NCBI RefSeq assembly: GCF_012524165.2
Contig: NZ_JABACJ020000013.1
Coordinates: forward strand, 1 to 64,000
Length of the DNA stretch: 64,000 bases
Direction of reading: 5' to 3'
Source: Faecalicatena faecalis
GTDB lineage: Bacteria; Bacillota; Clostridia; Lachnospirales; Lachnospiraceae
The translations under genes and the position numbers were made by a program. The notes beneath the pieces are model-generated. The model was not told where the DNA came from and ran no database searches. It saw only the letters and a program-made list of their open reading frames with translations. Shown here in pieces: positions 41,091 through 49,864 of the stretch (position 1 is its first letter; each line of letters opens with the position of its first letter).

Positions 41091-41234
41091 ATAAGGCGGT
41101 TGAGAGATGAAAAATAGGATACAGGGAGGTAAAAAGCATCTCCTTGTATCCTATTCATTTTATGTCATCAGATAGGCAGTAAAGCGAATTGAGCATATCC
41201 GCTTTGGTCACTTGACATCGTTATCTTAGTATAA

Positions 41235-42698
41235 TTAATTGTCATAGTCATCTTCGAATGGATCATCATAATCGTCATCGAAATCATCCTCTTCATCGCC
41301 GCCTCTTGACGCGATGGTAAGAATCAGGAAAATTACTGCCAATGCAGCTCCAGCGATAGCACCATATAAGAGAAAGTTATCTTCGCCGCGTTTCAGGAAT
41401 GCAAATACTGCACTGCCGATATAGAAAAGCATAGGCAGCACAAATGCAAGAATGGTACGTTTCTTCTGCATGATCAGAAGCAAAAGACCCGATACAAGCA
41501 TACAGAGTGCGAGTACAATGTAAATGGTTCCTGTGGTCGCTTTTGTTCCTGCAGAAATATTATCCAATCCTGCAAGGAAGCCCTTATATGCAAAAAATGC
41601 AAATGCAGCGATTGAAATGATTCCAAATATGATTCTCAACAAACGGAATTTGGCTTTTGGTTCAATGATTTCCTGTTCCACTTCCCTCATAGGCTGTGGT
41701 GCGGATTTTTTTCGGGCCGGTGCGGCGTTAGAAGAGGCAGGTTTCTTTTTGGAAACAGAATCTTCCGCCGGAACAGGTCTTTTCTTCTTGACTGGCTTTC
41801 TATCAGGATCTGCAGCGAGCATATCCTCGTAGCTTGCTCTGACGGCCTTTTCTCTTTTGACGCGCACCTTTTCAGGTGGAATATTGCTGTAGCGCTGTTC
41901 ATCACTACTCTTAACAGGCTTGTTGGAACCTGTATCTGTCGGCACGGGTTTTTTCTTTGGAGCAGGTTTTTCATCAGGAGTTGCTTTCGGTGCAGGTTTT
42001 GGCCCTGGCGCCGGTCTTGTGGATGGATTCTTCTTTCCTGCCGGAGCTGCCTTTTTTACCGGAGCAGCAGATGGATTACCTTCGGTTGCTTTGCGCTCAT
42101 CCGCAGGAGTCTTCTTCACAGGAGCGCTCGACCGAACATCAGCCGGAGCCTTTTTTACTGGAGGATTCGCTTTTCCATCTACCGGAGCCTTTTTGACCGG
42201 GGCCTTCGCCTTGGTATCCGTTGGAGTCTTCTTTATCGGAGCGTCTGGCTTTACATTCGTTGGAGTCTTCTTTATTGGAGCGTCTGGCTTTACATCCTTT
42301 GGAGTCTTCTTTATTGGAGCGTCGGCCTTTTCATCCACCGCAGCCCTTTTCACCGGGGCCTTCGGTCTGCTGTCTGCCGGAGCCTTCTTTGCCGGTCCGC
42401 CAGTCTTGGATACTGGAGCTGTATTCTTTGCGTCCGCAGGGACGGTTTTCCTTTTCGGGACAGCGATCTTTGTACCATCGTCAGCAGGGGATTCTACTCC
42501 TGCCGGGCTTTCTTTAGATTGTGTATGATTAGAAGCATTGGCATCCGCCGCTTTTTTTTCTCTTTGTTTATCAAGATTCCATTGTTTTTTGCAGTCTCTG
42601 CAGATTGCGTATTCGTTAAAGATAGGTTTACCGTTCTCGTCAACGCCTACTTGTTTCTTTTGTAATTCTACATCTTTTCCACATTTCGGGCATCTCAT
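41235..42698 (-). CDS. Zinc-ribbon membrane protein with Lys/Pro/Ala tandem repeats
   Basis: 487 residues from ATG 42698 (MRCPKCG), seven codons inside the longest frame. An N-terminal zinc ribbon (CPKCG, later CRDCK) is followed by a long low-complexity region of KKTPTDVKPDAPI-type repeats of 13 residues. Then come about four membrane helices (around 365-385, 395-415, 420-440, 450-470) and an acidic tail (EEDDFDDDYDDPFEDDYDN). A cytoplasmic sensor or scaffold domain anchored by its C terminus is plausible; function unknown. Confidence 0.6.
   Translation of the reverse strand: MRCPKCGKDVELQKKQVGVDENGKPIFNEYAICRDCKKQWNLDKQREKKAADANASNHTQSKESPAGVESPADDGTKIAVPKRKTVPADAKNTAPVSKTGGPAKKAPADSRPKAPVKRAAVDEKADAPIKKTPKDVKPDAPIKKTPTNVKPDAPIKKTPTDTKAKAPVKKAPVDGKANPPVKKAPADVRSSAPVKKTPADERKATEGNPSAAPVKKAAPAGKKNPSTRPAPGPKPAPKATPDEKPAPKKKPVPTDTGSNKPVKSSDEQRYSNIPPEKVRVKREKAVRASYEDMLAADPDRKPVKKKRPVPAEDSVSKKKPASSNAAPARKKSAPQPMREVEQEIIEPKAKFRLLRIIFGIISIAAFAFFAYKGFLAGLDNISAGTKATTGTIYIVLALCMLVSGLLLLIMQKKRTILAFVLPMLFYIGSAVFAFLKRGEDNFLLYGAIAGAALAVIFLILTIASRGGDEEDDFDDDYDDPFEDDYDN
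42223..42339 (-). repeat. Tandem 39-base repeats in the Lys/Pro/Ala-rich gene
   Basis: Three units (42223-42261, 42262-42300, 42301-42339). The first two are almost identical; the third is diverged at its end. More degenerate units extend on both sides (about 42070-42450). Each encodes a 13-residue motif. Confidence 0.8.
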
Positions 42699-42802
42699 GT
42701 ATGCATTCCTCTCTTTCATTGGTAGATTAACAACGCTTTTATTATAGCATTTTGTAAGTATAAGGACAAGGAAAAATGCAATATCTTGATGTATTAAGTC
42801 GA

Positions 42803-42838
42803 AAACACCGCCACATTATGTGAATGGCGGTGTTTTTT
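42803..42838. terminator. Bidirectional terminator
   Basis: AAACACCGCCA pairs with TGGCGGTGTTT around an 11-base loop, with T-runs on both strands. It serves the small gene at 42933-43133 on the minus strand. Confidence 0.7.
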
Positions 42839-42932
42839 CGGGAAATACTATACCCACAGGGCTATTGTAAAATAAGCTTTGGGCATACCTCAGTATATGA
42901 TAGAAGGTAATAGAGATATTTTCTGAGGCGAA

Positions 42933-43133
42933 TTATTTTGTAGAGTTGGCATGTGAAGATGTTTTGGATCTGATTACAGGGGGCTGATACTGATACAGGT
43001 CATTATAAGCTTCGAGTTCTTCGTCTGACATGGGGAGAGAGGGGATCAGACCTGTGCAGTCTCTGGCCGATGCTGCGTTTGACAGATAATCGTAATCATC
43101 AATAATCTTTTCATTTTCTTTATTGTTAAGCAT
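42933..43133 (-). CDS. Small conserved Lachnospiraceae-type protein, 66 residues
   Basis: Starts at ATG 43133 behind GAGGTGA. The core NAASARDCTGLIPSLPMSDEELEAYNDLYQYQPP is a pattern I know from short hypothetical proteins of Lachnospiraceae. It has no hydrophobic segment. It is divergent from the PHP phosphatase gene. Function unknown. Confidence 0.6.
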   Translation of the reverse strand: MLNNKENEKIIDDYDYLSNAASARDCTGLIPSLPMSDEELEAYNDLYQYQPPVIRSKTSSHANSTK

Positions 43134-43322
43134 AATTTTCACCTCACTGATAGTATCTGCAAAGCTGCAGATCATATGCTGGAAAAATTATGGTACGCTG
43201 TCTTAAAAAGGCAGACGAACTTTATGTATGGCTTATCCTTACCGAATCCAAGACCAAGGGCTTTCACGAGTCGGTTGTTTATGGTATACTATGAGGCGAA
43301 ATGGAAAGAAAGAAGGATGATT

Positions 43323-44048
43323 ATGAAATTTGAAGCTGATACACATGCACATACAATCGCGAGCGGACATGCCTATAGTACTATCCGGGAAATGGCAGCG
43401 GCTGGGGCGAAGAAAGGCTTAAAGGCCCTGGCTTTGACGGAACATGCACCAAAGATGCCTGGTACCTGCCAGATGTATTATTTTCAGAATCTGGATGTCG
43501 TACCGAGGGAGATGTGTGGAATCCAGATGCTTTTCGGTGCAGAGCTCAACATTATGGGACCGGATGGGACATTGGATCTGCCAGAGAAGGTCTGCAGGGA
43601 TCTGGATATTGTCATCGCAAGTATCCATCCACCATGCTATGGATTCGAGCACACAGTAGAAGAGAATACCCAGGCATACATCGAGGTCATGAAGAAACCT
43701 TACGTCAATATCATCGGGCATCCAGATGACGGACGTTTTCCAGTGAATTACGAGGCGGTAGTGAAGGCTGCGAAGGAGACAGGGACACTTCTGGAACTAA
43801 ATAATTCTTCCCTGCGCCCGCAGAGCTTTCGTCAGGGAACACGGGAAAATTCGATTGCCATTCTGGAATTATGTAAGAGGTATGAGGTGCCTGTCACAAC
43901 CGGAAGCGATGCCCATGTAGATGTGGATGCAGGAAACTTTGGGAACATAGAGGAGATTCTTCAATACTGCAGTTTCCCAGAAGAATTAGTCGTGACTACA
44001 GATTTTGAAAAATTAAAACCATACCTGAACCTGTACCGGGCAAAATAG
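43323..44048 (+). CDS. PHP domain phosphatase (YcdX-like)
   Basis: 241 residues from ATG 43323. FEADTHAHTIASGHAYSTIREM is the first PHP metal motif; LTEHAPKMPG, ASIHPP, IIGHPDDGRF and TGSDAHV supply the remaining His/Asp ligands of the trinuclear zinc site. It probably hydrolyses a small phosphoester. The longer in-frame start at 43176 lacks a ribosome site. Confidence 0.85.
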   Translation: MKFEADTHAHTIASGHAYSTIREMAAAGAKKGLKALALTEHAPKMPGTCQMYYFQNLDVVPREMCGIQMLFGAELNIMGPDGTLDLPEKVCRDLDIVIASIHPPCYGFEHTVEENTQAYIEVMKKPYVNIIGHPDDGRFPVNYEAVVKAAKETGTLLELNNSSLRPQSFRQGTRENSIAILELCKRYEVPVTTGSDAHVDVDAGNFGNIEEILQYCSFPEELVVTTDFEKLKPYLNLYRAK

Positions 44049-44153
44049 GGGAAGATAGGTGTTGGACAAAATCTGCATAAAAAGGTAGACTTTAAAAGTT
44101 TAGTGTGCTAAAATGTAACAGTAGTCATTTGACTGATAAAGGAGATCGGTAGT

Positions 44154-44459
44154 ATGAGTAAGAAGATAAGAACAGAGGCGGTGGACTATCTGTTTAACGC
44201 CATATTAAGTCTGGAAAACAAAGAAGAGTGTTATACTTTTTTTGAGGATATCTGTACCATCAATGAATTATTATCACTCTCTCAGCGATTCGAGGTCGCT
44301 AAGATGTTAAGAGAACAGAAGACTTATCTAGAGATCGCTGAGAAGACCGGAGCTTCAACAGCAACCATCAGCCGTGTTAACCGCTCACTGAATTATGGAA
44401 ATGACGGGTACGATATGGTATTTGAAAGATTAAACAGTAACGAAAAGAGAGACGCATAG
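44154..44459 (+). CDS. YerC/YecD family TrpR-like regulator
   Basis: 101 residues. The whole sequence is a Trp repressor-like helical fold with helix-turn-helix SQRFEVAKMLREQKTYLEIAEKTGASTATISRVNRSL. AAGGAGAT precedes the ATG. In related Clostridia this gene is conserved but its ligand is unsettled. A terminator overlaps its 3' end. Confidence 0.85.
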   Translation: MSKKIRTEAVDYLFNAILSLENKEECYTFFEDICTINELLSLSQRFEVAKMLREQKTYLEIAEKTGASTATISRVNRSLNYGNDGYDMVFERLNSNEKRDA

Positions 44460-44475
44460 GCCTCTCTCTTTTTTC
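44445..44475 (+). terminator. Terminator overlapping the end of the YerC/YecD gene
   Basis: GAGAGA and TCTCTC arms around the stop codon, followed by TTTTTT. Confidence 0.8.
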
Positions 44476-44489
44476 TACTTATAAAAGAA

Positions 44490-45101
44490 TTATTTCTTCG
44501 GTGGTTTCTTACCGGGTGCAGGCAGTTCATCGATGATTTTTTCAATCAGCAGTTTTTTCACGTATACATCAAAACTGAGACTGCAGATGAAAGAAAATAA
44601 TTTGAGATAGTCTTTATCGTCTGTATCTACCTTCTCAAAAGAGGCTTCCGCCCTTGCATAAGCGGATTTGATTTCTTCCTGGAGCGGCTCGATCTGCGCC
44701 TTTTCCATTGCACAGATCTCTTCATAGAGCTGTGTCATCTCTAAGGCATCATCGGAATGAAAATACTTGTCCGTGATGGGCCGAAGCAGTGTCTCAATAT
44801 CCTTGATCGAGAGGATATTCTTAAAATAGTAGATAAAGATCAGGACAAGGAGATGCTCCTGTGTATATTTCTTTTTTACGGGAGGAGGAAGAAGGTTATT
44901 CTTGGCATAATTGTTAATCATCGTCTTCGTTAGAATCTTATCCTCTTTGTAGCGCTTCGTAGAAGCAAGCTGTGCATCCATGAAGGTAGTCACCTGATCC
45001 ATATATAAATCTATATTGGGAATATCGCCCGGATGAATATAATCAATGCGGGAGATGCTTTCTAAGATGCTGTTCAGCATATCATTCGTATCAATTGTCA
45101 T
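44490..45101 (-). CDS. DUF1836 family protein
   Basis: 203 residues. The central segment (RYKEDKILTKTMINNYAKNNLLPPPVKKKYTQEHLLVLIFIYYFKNILSIKDI) is the DUF1836 pattern, which resembles a MerR-like winged helix. It is probably a DNA-binding regulator. The C-terminal part is helical. It is convergent with the YerC/YecD gene. Confidence 0.75.
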   Translation of the reverse strand: MTIDTNDMLNSILESISRIDYIHPGDIPNIDLYMDQVTTFMDAQLASTKRYKEDKILTKTMINNYAKNNLLPPPVKKKYTQEHLLVLIFIYYFKNILSIKDIETLLRPITDKYFHSDDALEMTQLYEEICAMEKAQIEPLQEEIKSAYARAEASFEKVDTDDKDYLKLFSFICSLSFDVYVKKLLIEKIIDELPAPGKKPPKK

Positions 45102-45225
45102 AATATCACCTCAATATCCTTATTATATAGTATTCAAAACTAGATAGCAAGCGTTCTTTAAAAGAATAGGAAAATTCAGAAAAATCAAGTAATAGGCGAA
45201 ATGCATTGATAAAACTTCTGACCAG

Positions 45226-45375
45226 GAAAAGAGCTGTTGACATGCAGTACATGCAACAGCTCGAAGGAGGGGGAAAATCTATCTATATAAATATAAGAAA
45301 TTGTTGTATTTAGGCGAAGTCCAATGGCCGCAGATGCAGGCTGCAAGTGCAGCCATCGTCTTCTGTTTTTCATGT
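45226..45375 (-). ncRNA. Candidate structured small RNA with C-rich loop
   Basis: On the minus strand an extended -10 (TGCTATGAT, about 45376-45384) is followed by a GGCTGC-ACTT-GCAGCC stem. A single-stranded CCCCCTCCTT (about 45265-45274) could pair with ribosome-binding sites. A final GAGCTGTTG/CAACAGCTC hairpin (about 45231-45262) with TTTT follows. A 62-codon ORF overlaps but has no ribosome site. Confidence 0.45.
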
Positions 45376-45574
45376 ACTTATCATAGCAATGAATTGTGAA
45401 TGTATTGTGACAAGATTTGGAAAAATTTATTAAGTAAGTGCAAAAAGTTTATAAAATAGATATTCTAAAAAATTTAGAAATCGGCAGTCTCTTGCCAAAA
45501 CACGATGTGAGATGTAAAATAACGAACAGACATAAAAAATACGCATTGGAGTCTATGTTGAGGAGTGAGGTCAT

Positions 45575-45805
45575 ATGAGAAGAATGGAATTCACAATGGA
45601 CCGGGAAGGGCTGGTCGAGATCGGACAGGAAGTAAATGTCATAGAGGGGAAGCTTCCGAGTTCATATTATTATACGATTGAACATGCAATTGCTATGAGC
45701 GGGAATTATCCGAACCGTGAGCGGCTGAAAAGTACGCACGGGACTGTGGTCGATATTCAGTCGAGCCTCATGGGAAAGAGTGTGATTTTAGAATTTGACG
45801 AGTAA
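45575..45805 (+). CDS. Small conserved hypothetical protein, 76 residues
   Basis: ATG 45575 follows GAGGTC at good spacing. The sequence (MEFTMDREGLVEIGQEVNVIEGKLPSSYYYTIEHAIAMSG, later STHGTVVDIQSS) is beta-rich and may be a small barrel. A strong terminator follows directly. No family recognised. Confidence 0.6.
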   Translation: MRRMEFTMDREGLVEIGQEVNVIEGKLPSSYYYTIEHAIAMSGNYPNRERLKSTHGTVVDIQSSLMGKSVILEFDE

Positions 45806-45808
45806 GGT

Positions 45809-45840
45809 AAAAAGCATCCAGACTGCGCTGGATGCTTTTT
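45809..45840 (+). terminator. Strong rho-independent terminator
   Basis: Perfect 12-base arms AAAAAGCATCCA and TGGATGCTTTTT. Confidence 0.9.
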
Positions 45841-45965
45841 ATTATGTAGGAAGTTCTTCGAGCTTTCCTACATAATAAAAACCTTCAGAGGTTGCGCACT
45901 TCGCGCAAGAGGAAGATGGCCGTAAGCGGCCGCGCTACGGCGCGAGATTTCGGCCCGCCGAAATC
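45841..45965. repeat. Run of five consecutive hairpins
   Basis: Stems are ATTATGTAGGAA/TTCCTACATAAT (45841-45876), TTGCGC/GCGCAA (45892-45908), GGCCG/CGGCC (45918-45931), CGCG/CGCG (45931-45944) and GATTTCGG/CCGAAATC (45946-45965). They follow the terminator without a gap and reach the end of the next convergent gene. Confidence 0.7.
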
Positions 45966-45966
45966 T

Positions 45967-46272
45967 TTATTTCTTATTATATACGGTGTGCATACTGTTT
46001 TTTAGGGAATCCTGCCAGAACTCCTTCTTTTTTTCATACATTTCATAGAGCCACTCGATTGCAGAGTCCATGCCCTCGTCTGACATTGGAAAGGAGGTGT
46101 GCTCCTTATTCTCATCCGCTGTCTTATCAAAGGACCATGGCTCCGGGAAAACGGTCACGGTAAAGGTCTCTTTGCTTTCGTCGACCTGGAAATAATAACG
46201 CATACCACCGTGGCTGCCGGAGAAGGGCTCTCTTTTTAAACCACCTATGGGAATCAATTTCTTATCGATCAT
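45967..46272 (-). CDS. Conserved hypothetical protein, 101 residues
   Basis: ATG 46272 behind AAAGGAGG; the longer frame to 46341 has no such site. The pattern IPIGGLKREPFSGSHGGMRYYFQ, then VFPEPWSFDKT and FPMSDEGMDSAIEWLYEMYEKKKEFW is shared by small Lachnospiraceae proteins that I cannot assign a function. Confidence 0.65.
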   Translation of the reverse strand: MIDKKLIPIGGLKREPFSGSHGGMRYYFQVDESKETFTVTVFPEPWSFDKTADENKEHTSFPMSDEGMDSAIEWLYEMYEKKKEFWQDSLKNSMHTVYNKK

Positions 46273-46397
46273 CTCAATCCTCCTTTTTCTGGACATTATC
46301 AGCCCAATAAGTATACCATGATTCTCTTGTCTGTAAAACATCTTTTAGGGGGAAAATATCTTCTATCTGCAAGTTCCAGGGGAATTATTTTGCATCA

Positions 46398-46427
46398 TTG
46401 ACGCGCCTGTTTAGATTGTACTATAAT
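46398..46427 (+). promoter_or_regulatory. Promoter of the EAL-domain gene
   Basis: TTGACG (46398-46403), 18-base spacer, TATAAT (46422-46427). Confidence 0.65.
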
Positions 46428-46467
46428 AAAAACAACAACAGTTTTTCTCATGTAAGAAGGTGAAAAT

Positions 46468-48567
46468 ATGGGCACTTTAAAAGAGGGTACAAATACTTCA
46501 GCGTTTGTTATAAATAAGGCGTATGAAATTGTGCATTATAATCAGACCATACAGGAAGATTACCCGGAGGTACGCAAAGGAGATTTGTGTTATCAAGCTC
46601 TGTGCGGAAGGGGGATGCCCTGTTCAAGGTGCCCGATCTTAGAGGGGCAGGGAAGAGCAGATAGTATCGTTTACAATGAAAAGATGGGAAAATGGATGGA
46701 AGTTATTGTATCCGATTTTGTACTGCCTGATGAGGGACCGTGCAGCATAGTGATTGCAAAAGATACAGGAGATGAGACACATCTTTATTCTGGAGCCAGA
46801 CATCAGGGAAAGAATGAGAGGGACCATCTGACCAGTTTATATAAATCAGAATACTTTTTAAGACGTATTGAGGAGTTCTTAAAGGGAACAGGGGATGAAA
46901 AGTACTGTCTGACTGCAATTGATATAGAACATTTTAAGTTGTTCAATGAGTGGTATGGGCAGGAGGCAGGAGATTGTTTCCTTGCGAATATAGGAAGACA
47001 GCTGCATGCATTCGTCGAGGAGTCCGGGGGAATCGCAGGATATATGGGGTCAGATGATTTCTGTATTCTCCTGCATAATGAGGATCAGGTACTGGAACAT
47101 TTCCAGAAACAGATGCTGTCATATGTAGGGCAGTACGGCGGGGAAGTAGGATTCCTTCCATCCTTTGGCATCTATGTCATTAAGGATAAAAGTATACCTG
47201 CCAGCATGATGTATGACAGAGCATCCATTGCAGTCGACTCGATCAAGGGCAATTATGCCAAGAGAGTTGCCTATTATGATTCTATGATGATGCAGCAGAT
47301 GGAAGAAAATCATGTACTGCTTTCGGATGTACAAAGAGGTCTTGTAAAGGAAGAATTTGTGCTGTATCTTCAGCCGAAATGCAATATGGCTACGGGAAAA
47401 ATAGTGGGAGCAGAAGCGCTGGTACGCTGGCAGCATCCTGAACGAGGGCTCATTATGCCGGGAGGCTTCGTACCGCTATTGGAGCGAAGCGGTTTTATTG
47501 CAAGATTGGACTGTTATCTGTGGGAACGGGTATGCAGATGCTTAAGGGGCTGGATTGATGCAGGACTAAGGCCAATGCCGATTTCGGTCAATGTATCGCG
47601 GGTAGATATTTATACGATTGATGTGGTCGAGCATATCAAGGCTCTGGCAATCGAGTATGAACTGCCCAGATATCTGCTTGAGGTCGAGATTACGGAGAGC
47701 GCGTATGCAGAGGACGACCAGTTGATCACCCAGGTCGCAGAAGCGTTGAGAGATGCCGGTTTTACGGTCCTGATGGATGATTTTGGAAGCGGATACTCTT
47801 CCTTGAATATTTTAAAGGATCTCAATGTGGATATCTTGAAGATTGACATGAAGTTTCTGGCTATGGACGAGCAGACAGCGGGAAAAGGCCTGGGAATCTT
47901 AGAGGCTATCACCGGTATGGCAAAACTGATTGGGATGCGGATGATCGCGGAGGGCGTAGAGACAGAGAAACAGGTAAAGCTGCTGTTGGATATGAATTGC
48001 GTGTATGGACAAGGCTTCTATTTTTATCGTCCAATGCCTGTGGAAGCCTATGAGGCGTTGATGGAAGATGAGGACAACTTCGATTTCAGAGGAATCAAAG
48101 CGAAAAAGACTAAGAATCTAAGCGTGAAGGAACTTCTGAGTGATGGTCTATTCAGTGAAGTCGTCATCCATAAGATTCTGGGTGGGATTGGATTTTACAA
48201 GATCTTTGAACAGAGAATAGAATTATTGCAGGTGAATGAGCAATACTACAAGGTGACTGGGACGAATCCGGTGGATCTGGAAGAGAAGCGTGCCTGGATT
48301 TTAGATGAGATATATGAGGAAGACAGGGAAGAGGCACAAGAGATTTTCCGAAGGGCCGACAGAGATATTTTAAATGGTGCGGAAGGTGATATTAGGCGTT
48401 ATTGTCCTGACGGCAGTATTATTTGGGTGAATCTGCGAGTCTTTTTTATGAAAGAAAAGGACGGAGCAAAGTTCTACTATGGTGCGATCAGTAATGTAAC
48501 GGAACAGATGGAGATGAGAAGAAAACGTTTGAATGAACAAAAAGTTTTGTCTTATCCGCAAGAATAG
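46468..48567 (+). CDS. Cyclic-di-GMP phosphodiesterase with PAS, degenerate GGDEF and EAL domains
   Basis: 699 residues. An N-terminal PAS-like part carries four Cys (CYQALCGRGMPCSRC). A GGDEF domain (about 120-270) has the signature altered to MGSDDF. An EAL domain (about 285-540) retains EALVRW, NVSR, EITES, DDFGSGYSSL, KIDM and AEGVET. A C-terminal PAS domain lies at about 560-690. The EAL residues needed for catalysis are present, so it should degrade cyclic di-GMP, while the GGDEF is likely inactive or regulatory. No membrane segment. Confidence 0.85.
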   Translation: MGTLKEGTNTSAFVINKAYEIVHYNQTIQEDYPEVRKGDLCYQALCGRGMPCSRCPILEGQGRADSIVYNEKMGKWMEVIVSDFVLPDEGPCSIVIAKDTGDETHLYSGARHQGKNERDHLTSLYKSEYFLRRIEEFLKGTGDEKYCLTAIDIEHFKLFNEWYGQEAGDCFLANIGRQLHAFVEESGGIAGYMGSDDFCILLHNEDQVLEHFQKQMLSYVGQYGGEVGFLPSFGIYVIKDKSIPASMMYDRASIAVDSIKGNYAKRVAYYDSMMMQQMEENHVLLSDVQRGLVKEEFVLYLQPKCNMATGKIVGAEALVRWQHPERGLIMPGGFVPLLERSGFIARLDCYLWERVCRCLRGWIDAGLRPMPISVNVSRVDIYTIDVVEHIKALAIEYELPRYLLEVEITESAYAEDDQLITQVAEALRDAGFTVLMDDFGSGYSSLNILKDLNVDILKIDMKFLAMDEQTAGKGLGILEAITGMAKLIGMRMIAEGVETEKQVKLLLDMNCVYGQGFYFYRPMPVEAYEALMEDEDNFDFRGIKAKKTKNLSVKELLSDGLFSEVVIHKILGGIGFYKIFEQRIELLQVNEQYYKVTGTNPVDLEEKRAWILDEIYEEDREEAQEIFRRADRDILNGAEGDIRRYCPDGSIIWVNLRVFFMKEKDGAKFYYGAISNVTEQMEMRRKRLNEQKVLSYPQE

Positions 48568-48772
48568 GGGGATTTTGGGCAAAAGGAAAGAGCCACAACG
48601 TGTGTGACTCAAAGGGGGAAAAAGTTTATGAAAAAGTGTTCTTATCTTTTGAACAATTATAGTATATAATTTAGTTGTGTAAAAATTGTGATTTATTTTT
48701 GAATGAATTGTTAACTTATCTGAAATAAATTGTGAAGAACCAAGGTGCATCATATATGTATTCCAGAAGTAT

Positions 48773-48801
48773 GCCCGTCTGCCGTGTGATGGCGGACGGG
48801 C
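48773..48801 (+). other. GC-rich hairpin upstream of the alpha/beta hydrolase gene
   Basis: GCCCGTCTGCC pairs with GGCGGACGGGC around a 7-base loop, about 30 bases before the start at 48832 and without a following T-run. The rest of 48568-48831 is AT-rich with no gene. Confidence 0.6.
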
Positions 48802-48831
48802 ATCTATTATGAAAGAGGCAGGTACAGCATT

Positions 48832-49836
48832 ATGAATCAAATGTGGAAGAGAATTCTTTTGGCGGCAGGAGTCCTGGGAGCACTGGACTGTCTTTTAGTG
48901 GGGGCTTTTTTTAATATGGCAGCAGGAAGAAACTGTATCTTTTTCAAGAAGAAGAAAGAGAAGAAGAGCAAAAATAAGCGGAGAAGGACAAGAAGTAATC
49001 AGGCACCACAGGAAAAGTCAGGACATGAATTATGGGAGGAGCAGGTAAAAGAGGAGCGCACAAAAGGGGTCGAATGGATGCAGAGAATGCCTTATGAGAA
49101 CGTGCAGATAAGAAGCGAAGAGGGGCTTCTACTTGCAGGCTCCTATCTGGAGGCGGAGGATGCAAGGCGGATCGTCGTGCTGTTCCATGGCTGGCGCGGC
49201 TCCTGGCAGCATGATTTTGGGGCCTGTTTACGCTGGCTGTATGAGGAAGGGACCAGCCTTCTTATTGTAGAGCAGCGCTCACAAGGACAGAGCGAAGGAA
49301 AATACATGGGATTCGGTATTCTGGAGAGACGGGATTGCCATGCATGGTTGAAATGGCTGGCAAAGCGAAACGGCAGTGGTCTGCCTGTGTATCTGTATGG
49401 GGTGTCCATGGGGGCGGCGACCGTTTTGATGGCGGCTTCTGACAAGCTGCCGGGAGATGTGAAGGGCGTGATTGCAGACTGCGGCTTTACATCACCCTAT
49501 GAGATGGTCTATCGTTTCGGTCATTCGAAATTTAAGCTGAATGAGCATCCGATCATGGACCAGTTGAATTGGGTATTTAGGAAAAAAGCAGGATATGATT
49601 TAAAGGAGTACAGTGCCCTGGAAGCAATGGAGCACTGCCTTGTGCCGGTCTTGTTTATCCATGGGAAAGCAGATACCTTTGTACCATATGAAATGAGTGT
49701 GCAAAATTATGAGGCGTGCACGGCAAAAAAGAAGCTTCTGCTCGTAGAGGGGGCAGAACATTGTATGAGTTATTTGAAGGGGAAAGAGCAGTATCAACAG
49801 GCCGTCCGGGAATTTTTCCGGGAGGCAGAAGCATAG
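48832..49836 (+). CDS. Membrane-anchored alpha/beta hydrolase
   Basis: 334 residues. One N-terminal helix (about 7-28) is followed by a very basic stretch (KKKKEKKSKNKRRRTR) and the hydrolase domain. Nucleophile Ser in YGVSMGAATV, the oxyanion segment FHGWRGS, Asp in HGKADTFVP and His in GAEHCMS complete the triad. It resembles the FrsA/lysophospholipase-like branch. The basic stretch suggests a cytoplasmic location of the enzyme domain. Substrate unknown. Confidence 0.8.
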   Translation: MNQMWKRILLAAGVLGALDCLLVGAFFNMAAGRNCIFFKKKKEKKSKNKRRRTRSNQAPQEKSGHELWEEQVKEERTKGVEWMQRMPYENVQIRSEEGLLLAGSYLEAEDARRIVVLFHGWRGSWQHDFGACLRWLYEEGTSLLIVEQRSQGQSEGKYMGFGILERRDCHAWLKWLAKRNGSGLPVYLYGVSMGAATVLMAASDKLPGDVKGVIADCGFTSPYEMVYRFGHSKFKLNEHPIMDQLNWVFRKKAGYDLKEYSALEAMEHCLVPVLFIHGKADTFVPYEMSVQNYEACTAKKKLLLVEGAEHCMSYLKGKEQYQQAVREFFREAEA

Positions 49837-49864
49837 AACAATATCAAGAGAAGGAGCAATTTAA

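Noticed and set aside
41920..42528. 202-codon plus-strand ORF rich in Gly, Ala and Phe
   Set aside because: It is antisense to the Lys/Pro/Ala repeat region; its repetitive sequence follows from the repeats on the other strand.
45185..45373. 62-codon ORF on the minus strand starting MKNRRRW
   Set aside because: It overlaps strong stem-loops, has no ribosome site before its ATG, and the region is better explained as structured RNA.
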